Assembly: GCA_021018995.1 (NCBI GenBank)
Contig: CM037590.1
Location: 65,443,597-65,507,596, forward strand
Length of the DNA stretch: 64,000 nt
From: Chloranthus sessilifolius
Taxonomy: Eukaryota; Streptophyta; Magnoliopsida; Chloranthales; Chloranthaceae
Reading direction: 5' to 3'
Every line of letters starts with the position of its first letter. The stretch's first letter is position 1. Below, piece after piece: positions 33,364-44,970 of the stretch. Under the pieces are notes generated by a model that was not told the DNA's origin, did not search any database, and worked only from the letters and a program-made list of their open reading frames with translations. Position numbers and translations under genes: made by a program.

Positions 33364-35897
33364 TGTAATAGCCCGAAAAATCACACTAAACTATGACCTC
33401 GGGATCCGTACCCGATCGGTCATAGGTTTGACCAAATAGAAGTCCAATAGTTAGCATGGGGTGTGATGAATGGACGAGATGTGATGGGTTGTGTGGCTAT
33501 GTGGTGTGTATTGTAAATCTAAAGTCACATACACCTATCGAGGTGCATGTGCTCAACACACAAGCTAAGGGGGAGATAAAAGGATTTAATAACCCTAAAA
33601 TCAATAGTTTTGGTTATTGAGAGAGAAGTAAAGAAGAGAGAGAGAGGAGTAAAGAGAGTGATCAAGCAAGGAGTTATTGTGGGTGATTGGAAGGGGGATT
33701 CAAGCATTAAAGAGGCCGATTCTGCGCAAAGAATCCGTTCAAGCCAAAGCTGGAACCCTAGCCTTCCAACCACTTGATTTGAAATCAATTTGAGATTGAT
33801 TAAAGGTAAATTTTTATGAATAAAATGCATAGGTTGTAGAGGGTAAATTCTAGTTAAAAATGGTTTAAATTATAGGATAATGGTTTAGAAAAATAGAGGA
33901 AAAAGAGTGGAAAAAGGTTGGGGGTAACAGCTCAAAAGGGGCTGAATCTGGCAATTTCGATTAATCGAAATTTGCCAAGAAGTTGAAAAGTCAAGGAACC
34001 CGAGTTCGATTAATCGAACTGAGTTTCGATTAATCGACTTTGGATTTCGATTAATCGATTTGAATATCGATTAATCGACTGGGAACCTACAGTGAACTCC
34101 AGTGGAGGAAAGAAAATAGTTTGGAGAAATCAACTAATCGAAATGGGAATTCGATTAATCGATTTAGAATTTCGATTAATCGATTTGGGGTCGATTAATC
34201 GATTTTGGAAATTCGATCACTCGAATTGAGAATCGACATGATAGGTAGGAAATTTTGATTAATCGAATTGGGTTTCGATTAATTGAATGGGAATCTCGAT
34301 TAATCGATTTGAGAATCGGTTAATCGATATTGACCTTCGATTAATCGATTTTGGAAATCGATTAATCGAATCAGATTCGATTAATCGATTTTGGAGTTCG
34401 ATTAATCGACTAAGCTAATTTATGTTAACTTTTGAGGTTGACTTTAAGATTCTTGGAGGGTCTTGGACCTTCTTGATTACATCTTTAGTGATGTATTTCA
34501 CATGTTATGTGGTACCATAGGTGGTACGTGTGAGCTAGTACACAAGGAGCCACGTGGGACCTTGATGCGTTGATCAAACAAAGACTTGAGGTAGGGAACA
34601 CCTTGAATATGTACTTTATTTTACAAGAGCATGTATGTAGTGATATAGAATTCAAATTCAAAATATTTTATTGCTTAAGAATTGTGAAAAGTGTGTGTGT
34701 GTGTGACATCCATAAGAGTAATTATAATGAGCCATCCCCAGGGGATGAAGAAGTAAAGAGATAAGAGCATCAGGTGTGATGCAAGTGAATGGATACATCC
34801 CAGGGATGTATCCAAGATTGAATCATGTTTGATAGGGCCTAACTGATATAAGATAGGACACTTGCATGGTGAATAACTATATGTAAGGCACCGATATTTT
34901 TGTTATTTGAGGTTTGATAGGGTACCCCACCGATGTGGCGTGATATCCACGACTGACACGGCAGGATATCCGTGACCGATACGGCGGCGAAACCGTAGGC
35001 CAGTGCGGAGGCTTATCCGTACACAGTAAACACACCCCAGGGGTGTTGATTAAAGACAAGTGAAACCCCGCCACCAATCCCCAGGGGAAAGGGGCTTGGG
35101 TACTATATTGTATTCCCAGAGAATACGTTAAAAGTGTCTATATAGATGACGATGATGGATATCTTATCGGGGCTCGATGCTATATTGCTCGGGGATTACT
35201 TAAGTTGAAAGTTTAAGTTTTGCTTTAGGCCTTTTTAGCATCATTCATGAGTAAATGAAAGACATGAGTAAACTACCAGTAAAATGTAATACTTTTTAAC
35301 TGTTTTTATCAGTAATTGCATAGACACATCATGCATGGCATATCATGGAATATATGTGAGTAATAATTTATATGTTCAACGATGTTTTGTTCCCTATTGA
35401 GCTAGGATGTAGCTCACCCTATAGACTATACGTCGCAGGTCCACTACTAGCAGCTGCCGAGGCTTCAGGAGACGCTGACCCCGGTGAGTCGGACCTTGCG
35501 GCCGGCGAAGAGTTAGAGCCACCTCCTGAGGACTTCTTCTAGAGGACTCCGTTGTGCCGCTTTTGAGGGCTTTTTGATAGAGATTTGTACGGCTTGGTAT
35601 GTCAAGCCTTGTTTTGGTTGAACAATGTATATATTGGGTTTTGGGATTATTCTTTTGGGGCGAACCATCCGTGGTGATTGCTATCATCAATGGTTCGGAT
35701 CGGTTCTCCATTCATGCAGAGGCATGAGGGTAGAACTGTCTTTTGAGAATTGCTTTTATATAGATTTAAATTTCGCAGTTTCATTTACTACTTCATTTTG
35801 CTTGATATACCAATGTTCCGTGCTTAGCTAAGGGGCACGGTCAAGATGATCGTGCTGATGGCACGGGTTTCCGGGTGCCGAAATCCGGGCTGTCACA
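33364..35897 (+). repeat. 3' LTR of the gypsy element
   Basis: It has the same termini and internal order as 25060-27542. The palindrome array is at about 33950-34405. The LTR ends in TGTCACA, followed by the right CTCAC duplication. Confidence 0.95.
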
Positions 35898-36369
35898 CTC
35901 ACAATCTAGTAGAAAGCGAAGGCTTCGTCGCCAAGGAACACCTCCTAGAGATGACGATGAGGACGGTGGTAGTGGTCATGACGATGGTGGTAGTGGTGAT
36001 GATGGTACTGGGGGTGGTGGAGAGGGCACACAGTGGGGGGAGGGTGAAACTTACAATGGTGATTATGTTATTTTATATGGGCAGTCTTCAAGCAGAGTTC
36101 GATAGTGGACTGATGATGACATAACTATATATGACACTCTCACGTTTAGATACAAAGGGTTGGAAGGAAGAGGGCCATCAGAGTCCTACCAAACTCCACA
36201 AGATTCTCTTGATGCTATTAACTCTACAATTAGTAGCTTTAGTGGGTTTGGGTTTCAACCTATCGACCAATCTTACAACCCACAATATCCTCTGCCAAGC
36301 AACCCGGGACATGAGGGTTTTATTTCTCAAATATTTGGTGGATCGTATGCTTCATACTACTACCCTTAA
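35898..36369 (+). pseudogene. hAT-B transposase C-terminal tail, separated by the gypsy insertion
   Basis: The tail resumes directly at the right TSD of the gypsy element. It has SSRKRRLRRQGTPP, a low-complexity Asp/Gly segment (DDDEDGGSGHDDGGSGDDG), then LEGRGPSESYQTPQDSLDAI, SSFSGFGFQPI and a Tyr-rich end. An acidic Gly/Ser-rich tail after the dimerisation domain fits plant hAT transposases. A TAG stop at about 36102 and a frame change near 36130 interrupt it. A (TG)n tract (36616-36637) lies between its end and the right terminus. Confidence 0.6.
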
Positions 36370-36816
36370 CATGATCAACCACCAGAAGTATCTCAGGACA
36401 GGGCATATGGCTATCAATACGGACAATATAATTGGCCACTACAATAAAATGATGTTGATGAAGAAGAATCACACAAGAACTCTATGTGGTATTGAGTAGG
36501 TGGCTGCTCGAGTTCAGGTAATGAAGTCTTTTTTTGTCTAGTTTATATTTCATATTTTATGATAATAGCATATAAGTACTTTAAATGAATGAAAATTAGC
36601 CTCGCTACTATATATATGTGTGTGTGTGTGTGTGTGTTCTAATAATGTTAAAGAGCTTAAAAAAACTAAGAAAATAAAGTTCAGTAAAGTTTAGTAAAAT
36701 TCATAGCATATTTTCAAAAAAATATGAAATTTATCAAAATTTATCGAAAGTTTGACCAATTTATGGTTCGGGTCATGAACGAAACTGAAATTGAGATTTT
36801 GATCCATGATTATATC

Positions 36817-38417
36817 AGAAAAAAGGTGTAGAAGTTTCAAGTGTAAAAACAGTTGAGAGAGAGAGAGTCAAAGTAATCCTTATCGGGTTAAAGACCAAAA
36901 AGGAATGCTAGAGCACTAATTCGCTACGGTTACGAGGATATGGTTCCCTACACGTTGATGTTGGATGACAATGAGCCGTCTTCAATCAATGATGTAATTA
37001 GTGGAAGATATGCACGAGAATGGAAAGTTGCAATGGGTCAAAAGATGGTTTCTCTTTACAAAAATTAAACTTGGGAACTGACAGAGTTACCTAACGGTAA
37101 GAGAGCAATTGAGGACAAGTGGATATGTAAGAAGAAAGAAGATTCTCCAAAAAGTAGTTGTACAAGGCACGGTTGGTAGCAAAGGGCTACGCACAAAAGG
37201 AAGGCATTGATTAATATGAGGTGCTTTCACCGGTTGTGAATCACACTTCAATCCGGGTTTTGTTGTCAATAGCAGCACAATTGGACTTCGAGTTGAATGA
37301 TACTCGATGTGAAAATGACATTTCTATATGGTGATTAGGAGGAGGAGATCTATATAAACCAACCTGAAGGGTTCAAATCTCCTGGAGAAGAGAGGTTAGT
37401 GTACAAACTAAAGAAGTCTTTATACAGGTTAAAGTAGTCATTGAGACAGTGGTACAAGAGGTTTGACACATTCATGGTGGGCCAAAATTATATTCGAAGT
37501 GAATACGACAACTGTGTTTACTTCAAAAGGCTAACAGATAACTCATTTATTTATCTTCTCTTATATGTTGATGGCATACTCATAACTGTAAAGAGTATGG
37601 TGGAGATCAACAAGTTGAAATCTCAACTTGACATGAAGTTTGAGATGAAAGTGAGAACTCAAAGGCGGTTAGTACTCCATTGGCAGCTCACTTTCGTCAT
37701 TCTGCTAGCATGTCTCCTACTACAGATGATGAGTGTGAGTACATGACTCATGTTCCCTTTGCGAGTGTTGTTGGTAGCTTGATGTACGCTATAATGTGCA
37801 CTCGACCGAATATTTCACAGGTCATTAGCATAATTAGCAGGTATATGACTAATCCGGGCAAGGGGCATTGAGAGGCGGTGAAATGAATTATGAGGTACAT
37901 GAGCGGTATCATTGATGTCGGATTAGTTTTTCGCATTGGTACAAATCATCAATTATGCGGTTACGTAGATTCAAATTATGCGAGTGATTTGGATAAGTGT
38001 CGGTCTACAACAAGATATGTGTTTACATTATCAGGTAGTTCGATTAGCTGGAGGTAAATGTTATAGGATACAGTAGTTTTGTCTACTACGAAGGCAGAGT
38101 ATATGGCAATAATAGAGGCAGTGAAAGAAGCATTATGACTTTAAGGCTTAGTTGGTGATTTGGAGATTGCACAGGAAAGTATAAATGTGTTCTGTGATAG
38201 CCAGAGTGCTATTTACTTAGCAAATAATCACGTATATCATGCTCATACTAAGCACATTGATATACGATATCACTTCGTATGGAAAGTAATCGAAGATGGA
38301 GACATATCTTTGCAGAAGGTGAGTACAAAGGACAATCTTACGAATATGATGACAAAGGTGCTACCGGTGGTCAAGTCTAAACATTGTTTGGATTTGATCA
38401 ATGTTCAGCAGGTTTGA
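36817..38417 (+). pseudogene. Ty1/copia reverse transcriptase and RNase H half, degenerate
   Basis: This is the other half of the copia element split by hAT-B. Pieces in order are the RT entry REWKVAMGQKMVSLYKN, TWELTELPNGKRAI, then INQPEGFKSPGEERLVYKL and QWYKRFDTFMVGQNYIRSEYDNCVYFKR. They continue with LLLYVDGILI, ARPNISQ-like CTRPNISQVISIISRYM and the RNase H blocks YVDSNYASDLDKCRSTTRYVF, STTKAEYMAI, VFCDSQSAIYLANN and HTKHIDIRYHFV. The catalytic YVDD is YVDG. In-frame stops at about 37066, 37336, 37435, 37740, 37868, 38055 and 38135 make it inactive. A polypurine-like AGGTGGAGAA precedes the LTR start at 38513. Confidence 0.87.
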
Positions 38418-38512
38418 ATGCCCTCAGGGCGTTGGTAGCAACGATGATACGAGTTTAGTGATGATCGGAGGAAAGAATACATGGTGAAGCTTAGAGCCAG
38501 GTGGAGAATTAT

Positions 38513-38750
38513 TGTTTAGGCTCTAACTTTAGAGCTCACTCGAGTGAGAACCAAATCCGCTCAAGCGAGGTGGGTTACCCCAAAAGGGAAAACTTACTAG
38601 TGTAATTCGCTCAAGCGACTTTGGTACTCGCTCGAGCGACCAATGCACTATTCTAAGGACAATTTCTCTGGTCTAAGTCAACTGAGTGACCTTGGTTCCC
38701 CCTAGAGCAATCTGCGATGACCCAATTGCGTTTACAATCCATTTTTGGCT
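38513..38750 (+). repeat. copia 3' LTR, truncated
   Basis: TGTTTAGGCTC begins just after AGGTGGAGAATTAT, the usual polypurine tract context. It holds alternating CTCGAGTGAG, CGCTCAAGCGA and CTCGCTCGAGCG motifs. The right end is not recognisable, and no 5' partner lies in the window. Confidence 0.55.
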
Positions 38751-39160
38751 AGTTTATCTTGGATTAGAAGTAAGATTTAATATCATTTACATAAGGGAAA
38801 AGCTCTTGGACTAATTAAGATTTAATATCATTTACATTAGGGCTACATTTTTGGGATCCGTGACATGTGGAATTGAAAATTGACCGTCTGATAAGTGCGC
38901 CATGATCTAAAGATCCCTTGAGTGGAATGTCAGAGCGAAACATGATCTCTATCGTTTGATTAAAGGAATCAATGGGTTAAGGTGCAATTGCCCCTCAAGA
39001 TTCGGTGGTTGATTTAGATTTTTTATTTCTTCCGAATTTTTGACTGTATTTTTTCCAAATTTGATGAATTTTTTCCAAGCCAATTTATCCCCGATTCAGC
39101 TTTGGTCACTATGTTCCCAACCAAAATCCATCAACTCAAAACATTCCTAACACCAACTCT
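38751..39160. repeat. dispersed non-coding repeat, no gene
   Basis: 38870-39010 contains the CATGATCTAAAGATCC and GATCTCTATCGTTTGATTAA block that marks this repeat family elsewhere in the window. A short duplication of AAGATTTAATATCATTTACAT lies at 38770-38835. Confidence 0.45.
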
Positions 39161-39395
39161 TAGGCCCTGTTTAGCAAAGTTGCTTTGGAAAAGCTCTTTA
39201 AAATATTAGATGATAAGCACTTTTTACCCAAGGACTTGGCTACCTTTAGCTGAAAATGAAGAAGCAGCCTAGCGTATCTCCATACACACCATTTTCAGCT
39301 AGAGGTTGCGATGTCTTGGTTGAAAACTGTCCTTTACCCAATATTTCTATCCTTATAAGTGCTTTATAGAAGCAATTTGCCAAATAAACCCTAAG
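39161..39395. mobile_element. MITE-like element, GGCCCTGTTTAGC termini
   Basis: The left end TTAGGCCCTGTTTAGCAAAG and the reversed right end CTTAGGGTTTATTTGGCAAA form an imperfect terminal repeat. The length is about 235 bp and it is non-coding. It abuts the left TSD of hAT-C. No unambiguous TSD of its own was found. Confidence 0.5.
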
Positions 39396-39713
39396 GTTCT
39401 TGCACTTAGGGCTGTCAACAGGCTGGGTTAGGGCTGCCCCCTTAAATTTTAGCTCGGACCTAGGGGCCAAAGCTAGGCTCTAACCCGGGCCTAACCTTAA
39501 CCTAGGTTGGCGTGGCGATGGGGCTTCTGGCTTTACTAGTTATCTGCTATTTTTTAAAAAAAATTATAAATTATTTTTCGATAAAGTTAGAAAAAGATAT
39601 TTCAAATGAGGGAAAAAAAATCTTAATACCTCTCTTTATAGATATATAATTACCAAAATATTCTTACTAACTAATATTTGATAAAGGACCCGACTCTCTT
39701 GACCGTCATTATA

Positions 39714-42089
39714 GCATTTTCGGCCCTATAAGTTTGCTTATTTGCAGAAACGGCCCTATAGTTTCAATCCTTGCACAATAGGCCAGCTCCAAGCCAAGCC
39801 ATTTCCACGTCAGCACCGACCTATTTTTTTATTGTTATATTTTTATTTTTCATTATTTTTTATCATCCCTTTTTTTAATCTTATTAGAGTGCACCTTATT
39901 TAATAATTATCATACATTATTTATCTCAATCAATTGTAACGCATCTTAAAATTCTAAAATACAGAAGAAAATAAAAAATTAAAATGAAAGAGAGAAGAAG
40001 ATCGAGTTATCTCAACCATCTTAAAGCGGCCCGCTAATTTAAGATAGCGGCCCGCTATCTCAACCAACTATCTTAAAGATAATGTTTGTTTGTTCTATAT
40101 TTCTATCTTTTTCTTTTTTCTTTAATCTTCTTTTTATTTTTCTGTATTTTAAATAACTATAATTGGTTGGTTTAGATAATTACAATTGGTTAAGAAAATT
40201 TACATATGATAGTTATCAAATAAGATAGCGGGCCGCTTTCTTAAGGTAGCGGACCGCTATCTTAACGCTATCTTAAGACAACGTTACGGTAAAAATCTAG
40301 AGATTTTACATTTAATTTTTAGAGATTTTGTATTTTAAATTAACTACAATTGGTTAGTTTAGATAATTACAATTGGTTGAGATAATTTATGTGTGATAGT
40401 TATCAAATAAGATAAAAGAGACACAAAATATACATAACTACCATATATGTCTTAACCAATTATAATTATCTAAACCAACCAATTGTAGTTATTTAAAATA
40501 CAGAAGAAAATAAAAATAAGATTAAAGAAAGAAGAAAAAGATAGCGCCCATGGAAGCCAATTAGAAGGACCACTAAGAGAAGCAATCAGATTTGAGCTTC
40601 GAACTGTACCGTATTCATGATCAACGAAAAATCACATTTTACTGATTATTTAAAATCATGTTCTTTTAACTTTTAGCAAAATCAAATTTTTTAACTTTCT
40701 TGTGATTAAATTTTAAATCAAGTTGACTATCCTAATCTGATTTTTGTCATCAAATAAATCAACACTGATTTGAAGGCATAGAGCTAATCAAAACACTTAT
40801 AAGAGCTAACCAAAACACATCCTAATATCTTAAATGGTGATCTATTTCTTGAATACGTGATTTAGGAGGCTCGCCCACCACCAAAGCCAACCAAGATGAA
40901 TTGAAGAGGTTTAGCCCTTCTAAGTTCCACACATGTGCTAAAAGTTCGAGTTTAAAAATTTGATTTTGCTAAAAGTTCAAAAAATATGATTTTAAATAAT
41001 CAGTAAAATGTGATTTTTCGCTGATCATGAATACAGTACAGTTTGAAGCTCAAATCTGATTGCTTTTCTTAGTGATCCTTCTCATTGGCAGAGGGTATCT
41101 GATTAGGCTCCATATCACATCACGTATCTTTCTCGATTTCAAAAACTACATATACTTTTTTCCATGTGCGCTATCTTTTTCTTCTTTCTTTAATCTTATT
41201 TTTATTTTCTTCTGTATATTAAATAACTACAATTGGTTAAGAAAACTGATATGCAGTAGTTATGTATGTTTTTTGTTTCTTTTATCTTATTTGATAACTA
41301 TCACACATAAATTATCTCAACCAATTGTAGTTAATTTAAAATATAGAATTTCTACAAATTAAATGTAAAATCTCTAGATTTCCACCGTAACGCTGTAAGA
41401 TAGCGAACCGCTATCTTAAAAAAGCGGACCACTATCTTAAGATAGCATTAAGATAGCAGTCCGCTATCTTATTTGATAACTATCACATGTAAATTTTCTT
41501 AACTAATTGTAATTATCTAAACCAACCAATTATAATTATTTAAAATACAGAAAAATAAAAAGAAGATTAAAGAAAAAAGAAAAAGATAGAAATATAGAAC
41601 AAATAAACGCTATCTTTAAGATAGTTGGTTGAGATATCGGGCCGCTATCTTAAATTAGCGGCCCGCTATCTTAGGATAGCGGGCCGCTATCTTAGGTTAG
41701 CGGGCCACTAACTAAAGATAGCGGGTCGCTAACTTAAGATAGCGGGCCGCTATCTTAAGTTAGCGGGCCGCTTTAAGATGGTTGAGATAACTCTATCTTC
41801 TTCTCTCTTTCATTTTAATTTTTTATTTTATTTTGTATTTTAGAATTTTAAGATGTGTTACAATTGATTGAGATAAATAATGTATGATAATTATTAAATA
41901 AGGTGCACTCTAATAAAATTACCAGTGAAAAAATGGATGATAAAAAATAATGAAAAATAAAAATATAACAATAAAAAAATAGGTCGGTGCTAACGTAGAA
42001 ATGACTTGGCTTGGAGCTTACCTATTGTGCAAGGATTGAAACTATAGGACCGTTTCTGCAAATAAGTAAACTTATAAGGCCGAAAATGC
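39714..42089. mobile_element. foldback element with arms of about 1 kb
   Basis: The left end GCATTTTCGGCCCTATAAGT and the reversed right end GCATTTTCGGCCTTATAAGT start arms that stay complementary to about 40710 on the left and 40950 on the right. About 240 bp of spacer lie between them. Markers in both arms include the AGGTCGGTGCTAACGT-type block, AATTGGTTGAGATAATTTA, palindromic AGATAGCGGGCCGCTATCT units and a TACCGTATTCATGATCA block near the centre. No transposase is encoded. Long arms are typical of foldback or long-TIR Mutator-type elements; I could not find the expected 9-bp TSD, so the superfamily is open. Confidence 0.8.
41634..41776. repeat. tandem palindromes AGATAGCGGGCCGCTATCT
   Basis: Six or seven units of about 21 bp, each a near-perfect palindrome centred on GCGGGCCGC or GCGGCCCGC, are joined by TTAAG or TTAGG. 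The matching place in the left arm (40020-40070) has only about two units, so the array has expanded or contracted in one arm. Confidence 0.88.
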
Positions 42090-42120
42090 AAATTTTCCTT
42101 AAATGAAATTACACTATCAA

Positions 42121-42228
42121 TGGTTTAAGATGTGGTAATCACGGTACGGTCAAAGTGATAGATCATAGGTTGAATGGTTTCAGATGTGGTAATCACGGTA
42201 CGGTCAAAGTGATAGATCATAGGTTGAA
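42121..42228. repeat. 54-bp tandem duplication
   Basis: Units 42121-42174 and 42175-42228 differ at a single base (TGGTTTAAG versus TGGTTTCAG). The near-identity suggests a recent event. Confidence 0.95.
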
Positions 42229-43251
42229 GGATAATAAGCTCAAAAATGGTGTTTTAAAGAGATTTAAACCATCTAATCTGTTATTATATTATATAACTAT
42301 AATATCAACCATTATTTTTAGTTTTAATGACTGATATTAAAGTTCGTTAGTGGTATGGTTCACATTCACTTTACAAGCATGTTTCCTTGGGTTGAGGTAT
42401 GTTCTAATGATAGATTGCCATTGGACAATTTATACTGTGGCAGATGTGTACCACATGGCCTAATAATGATAAATCACACTTAAATATGTAAGATAAAAAG
42501 TATAATTTTAAGAGGCTAGGAACTATAAGCCTGGGCATAGAGAAATTTCTACGCCCACCATTAGGTAGCCATCATGTGGCGTCCATCGCGAGGATCAGGT
42601 GTCACGATAACTTAGGCAAGATCGATTAGATCCCATTCAAAAAAATAAAATTATTTTTATGACTTTTCCACCGTTAAATGTATGGTCAAAGTTGGAGAAA
42701 ATCAATGCACCAAAGTTTTGGGGTGTTACCTTTTCTATGACCCATCAAACAAAGGGGAAAAAAGTTAATAATTTTTTTTTTTTTAAATCACATGTCTCAT
42801 GGGTGATCAATCCAAAATGGGATTTGTTTCGGATTGATCATGCCACGTGGCATGTGATATGGCCATCGGGCGTATACTCCCCAAAGCCTAAGTTTAGGGA
42901 ACCATTACTTTCACATGCTTTTCAAGTGATTGCCTGGATTGCACCAAATTTAAAAGAAAGACTTGGAAAGTTTGGCGACTTCCACTATGCGAAAACACCA
43001 TCAAAGCCGTTTGATTTGAAGGCCATAATTTAAAGATTGATTCGAAAGCCATGATTTAAAGATATCAATTAGGAAAGATTAGAACAAAATATAATTTTCA
43101 TCATTTGATTAAATGGAGCCAATGGCTATTATATAATTCAACAGTTGACTATAATAGAGAAAACAGTTGACTACAATAGATCATATGACAAATATCGTGT
43201 TTTTCTCTAATTTTATATACCAGAGATTTATATATTGATCATGAACTTTAA
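42229..43251. other. repeat-derived sequence without a gene
   Basis: The 124-residue ORF at 42659-43033 has no recognisable domain and spans a T11 run. 43030-43110 carries the CATGATTTAAAGATATCA and ATCATTTGATTAAA block of the dispersed repeat family. A short duplication AACAGTTGACTA(T/C)AATAGA lies at 43139-43180. Confidence 0.4.
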
Positions 43252-43990
43252 ATGAGACGGCCCATATTGCATTTTTACATATCACATGTTCTTAAAATAC
43301 CAAGTCTTTCTTTAAATTGGGTGCAATCAGGTAATAGCTCTCCTAAGTTTAACACCAACACCAACTGGTGTTTAAATGTGGTCGGCATTTTATCGGCAAA
43401 ATGGGTAGTTGAAAAGGAGCTCATATGGCGTATTGGTGATGGGCAGGAAACAAAGATACGGTCGGATAGGTGGACCCATCACCCACCTCAACCTCAGTAT
43501 AGCTTCATCAATCAGAGATTGGGCCAATATGTACGTTTAAGAGAGTTTGGTGAACAGCAACTCAATAGCTTCTTCACTTTAGCGTGGATGATGATTTGGA
43601 ATGTGAGAAACAAAATATGTCATGGTGAAAATGGGGTAGAATATTGCGAATTAAATGTTAAGCGTTTGCTCTCCTCTATTGGAATTCAGTTAATTAGCCA
43701 GAGATATCGAAATCTAATCAGTTATTTTTTAAGGCAATTCTAAGAATATAATTAGTGAGGTGTTGGAACAGAAGGATGACATCTCTCAAATCAGAGGGAT
43801 CGTCGAAGATATGAAGCAGTCTCTGAAATATTTCTCTTCTTCTAACTCTGTCTACAAGGGAAGATCTGTATAAACAGTTGCAGATGCTTTACCAAATTTT
43901 GGTTGAAATTCTAGAGCTGACAATGTTTGGATTGAGGTTATTCCACAATGTTTCATGAGCTTCTTCTATCTTTGGATATTTTGAATTAAT
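43252..43990 (+). pseudogene. LINE (L1-type) 3' coding remnant
   Basis: The block VEKELIWRIGDGQETKIRSDRW (about 43405-43475) is the signature that follows RT in plant L1-type LINEs, leading into their zinc-binding region. WMMIWNVRNKICHGENG (43585-43640) is the next conserved stretch, and VADALPNF plus NVWIEVIPQC near 43880-43960 are the end of the RNase H domain. The copy is compressed by deletions and has stops after 43743. The sequence ends in an AT-rich tail with CAAAAAACAAAAG (about 44010-44022), consistent with a LINE 3' end. No target duplication was found. Confidence 0.65.
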
Positions 43991-44474
43991 GAAACCATGT
44001 TTCTTATCAAAAAACAAAAGTAGCCATTATCCTCTTTATCAATCTAACGTTTATATTATAGGTTATTTTAGTAATTTGGTTGTGAGTAGTATGATATATC
44101 TCTTATATACTTATATTGGGTTCGAACCTCAGATCACATGCTACGTGATTCCAAAATAACACTGGTTTTGGGATCATGTGTCATGTGACATTTGATCTAT
44201 AAAATAGAATTCAAATTTATTTTTTTTTGGTTAAAACTATGGTTAAAGTTTAGATACCGCTCACACATTCTTTTACATTAAATATTATTCCCACGGTGGA
44301 TATGTATCAGATAATGTCCAAATTTTTTGAGTGGCCGTTGATTGCCCTTAATCAAGTTTCCGTAGAAACCGATTCCTTGGATGGATGCCACGTGGACTCC
44401 ACCTGATTCGAACCCAATGCCTCGATTGGGTTTGAACCCATAGTCCTGGGCCTCTTAATATATTTAGTATTTAT

Positions 44475-44970
44475 TGTTGAAATTTTTATGGAAACTAAAA
44501 TTCTTATTTTGTGTGGCCCACACACACTAGGATTTTATAAAACCCTGGATTGCAGTTGCTTGAAATAATAAAGAGCATTATTGGGAATTGAAGAGAACTT
44601 CAAGGTTTCCTAATTTACATGTGACTCTTACTTCTATTAGAATACCTTGATGGGCGGTATTCTAAGCAGGGCATAACTCTTCATGCTATATATATTGGTA
44701 GACGTCCCCCGCTCACTACACACAAGTCTTTTGACATCTTTCCATCAAGAGAGTGTAGCAAGAGAGGCGGGTAGAGTCTCATTCTTCTTCCTTGTAGGAA
44801 AGGCTTCAGAATTAATACATCGGATTAAAGCTAAAGCGACGGTCACGATCTTCGCGATAAGGTACGCACAAATATTTTAATTTATATGGATTGTGGATTT
44901 AATGTTTTGATTGATCATACGCCTAGATCCTAGGGCAATTATTTGGGTGGTCGGATCAATAGATCCAACA
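44475..44970 (+). repeat. 5' LTR of the gag-only copia element
   Basis: It starts TGTTGAAATT and ends GATAGATCCAACA-type sequence. A TATATATAT motif lies at about 44686. Confidence 0.93.

Larger units (their letters stand above)
25060..35897 (+). mobile_element. full-length Ty3/gypsy retrotransposon (Tekay/Del-like) with replaced integrase C-terminus
   Basis: LTRs of 2483 and 2534 bp, a perfect 5-bp duplication CTCAC (25055-25059 and 35898-35902), a primer-binding site and a polypurine tract define the element exactly. The order is gag, protease, RT, RNase H and integrase, so it is Ty3/gypsy. Instead of the integrase C-terminal chromodomain, about 1.07 kb of unrelated sequence (32214-33287) precedes the polypurine tract. 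It inserted in the tail exon of the hAT-B transposase. Defects: in-frame TAA between protease and RT, TAA plus a deletion at the RT-RNase H junction, and Lys for the catalytic integrase Glu. Highly similar LTRs make it the youngest member of the nest. Confidence 0.95.
20457..36808 (+). mobile_element. hAT element (hAT-B) inserted in copia and itself split by gypsy
   Basis: A perfect 8-bp duplication ATTATATC (20449-20456 and 36809-36816) flanks 16-bp perfect terminal inverted repeats CATGGATCAAAATCTC. Subtracting the gypsy insertion leaves about 5.5 kb, a normal autonomous hAT length. The 5' subterminal zone has two repeat arrays (20617-20815, 20850-21500). A degenerate transposase follows from 22412 to 25054 and resumes at 35898. 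CA...TG terminal bases are slightly atypical for hAT, but the 8-bp TSD, BED-type finger, DUF659-like block and C-terminal dimerisation block support the call. Confidence 0.9.

Noticed and set aside
42659..43033. 124-residue plus-strand ORF
   Set aside because: It crosses a T11 run and repeat-like sequence, and no family is recognised.
44100..44130. GGGTTCGAACC, resembling a Pol III B box
   Set aside because: No A box at tRNA-like spacing, no tail and no TSD were found.
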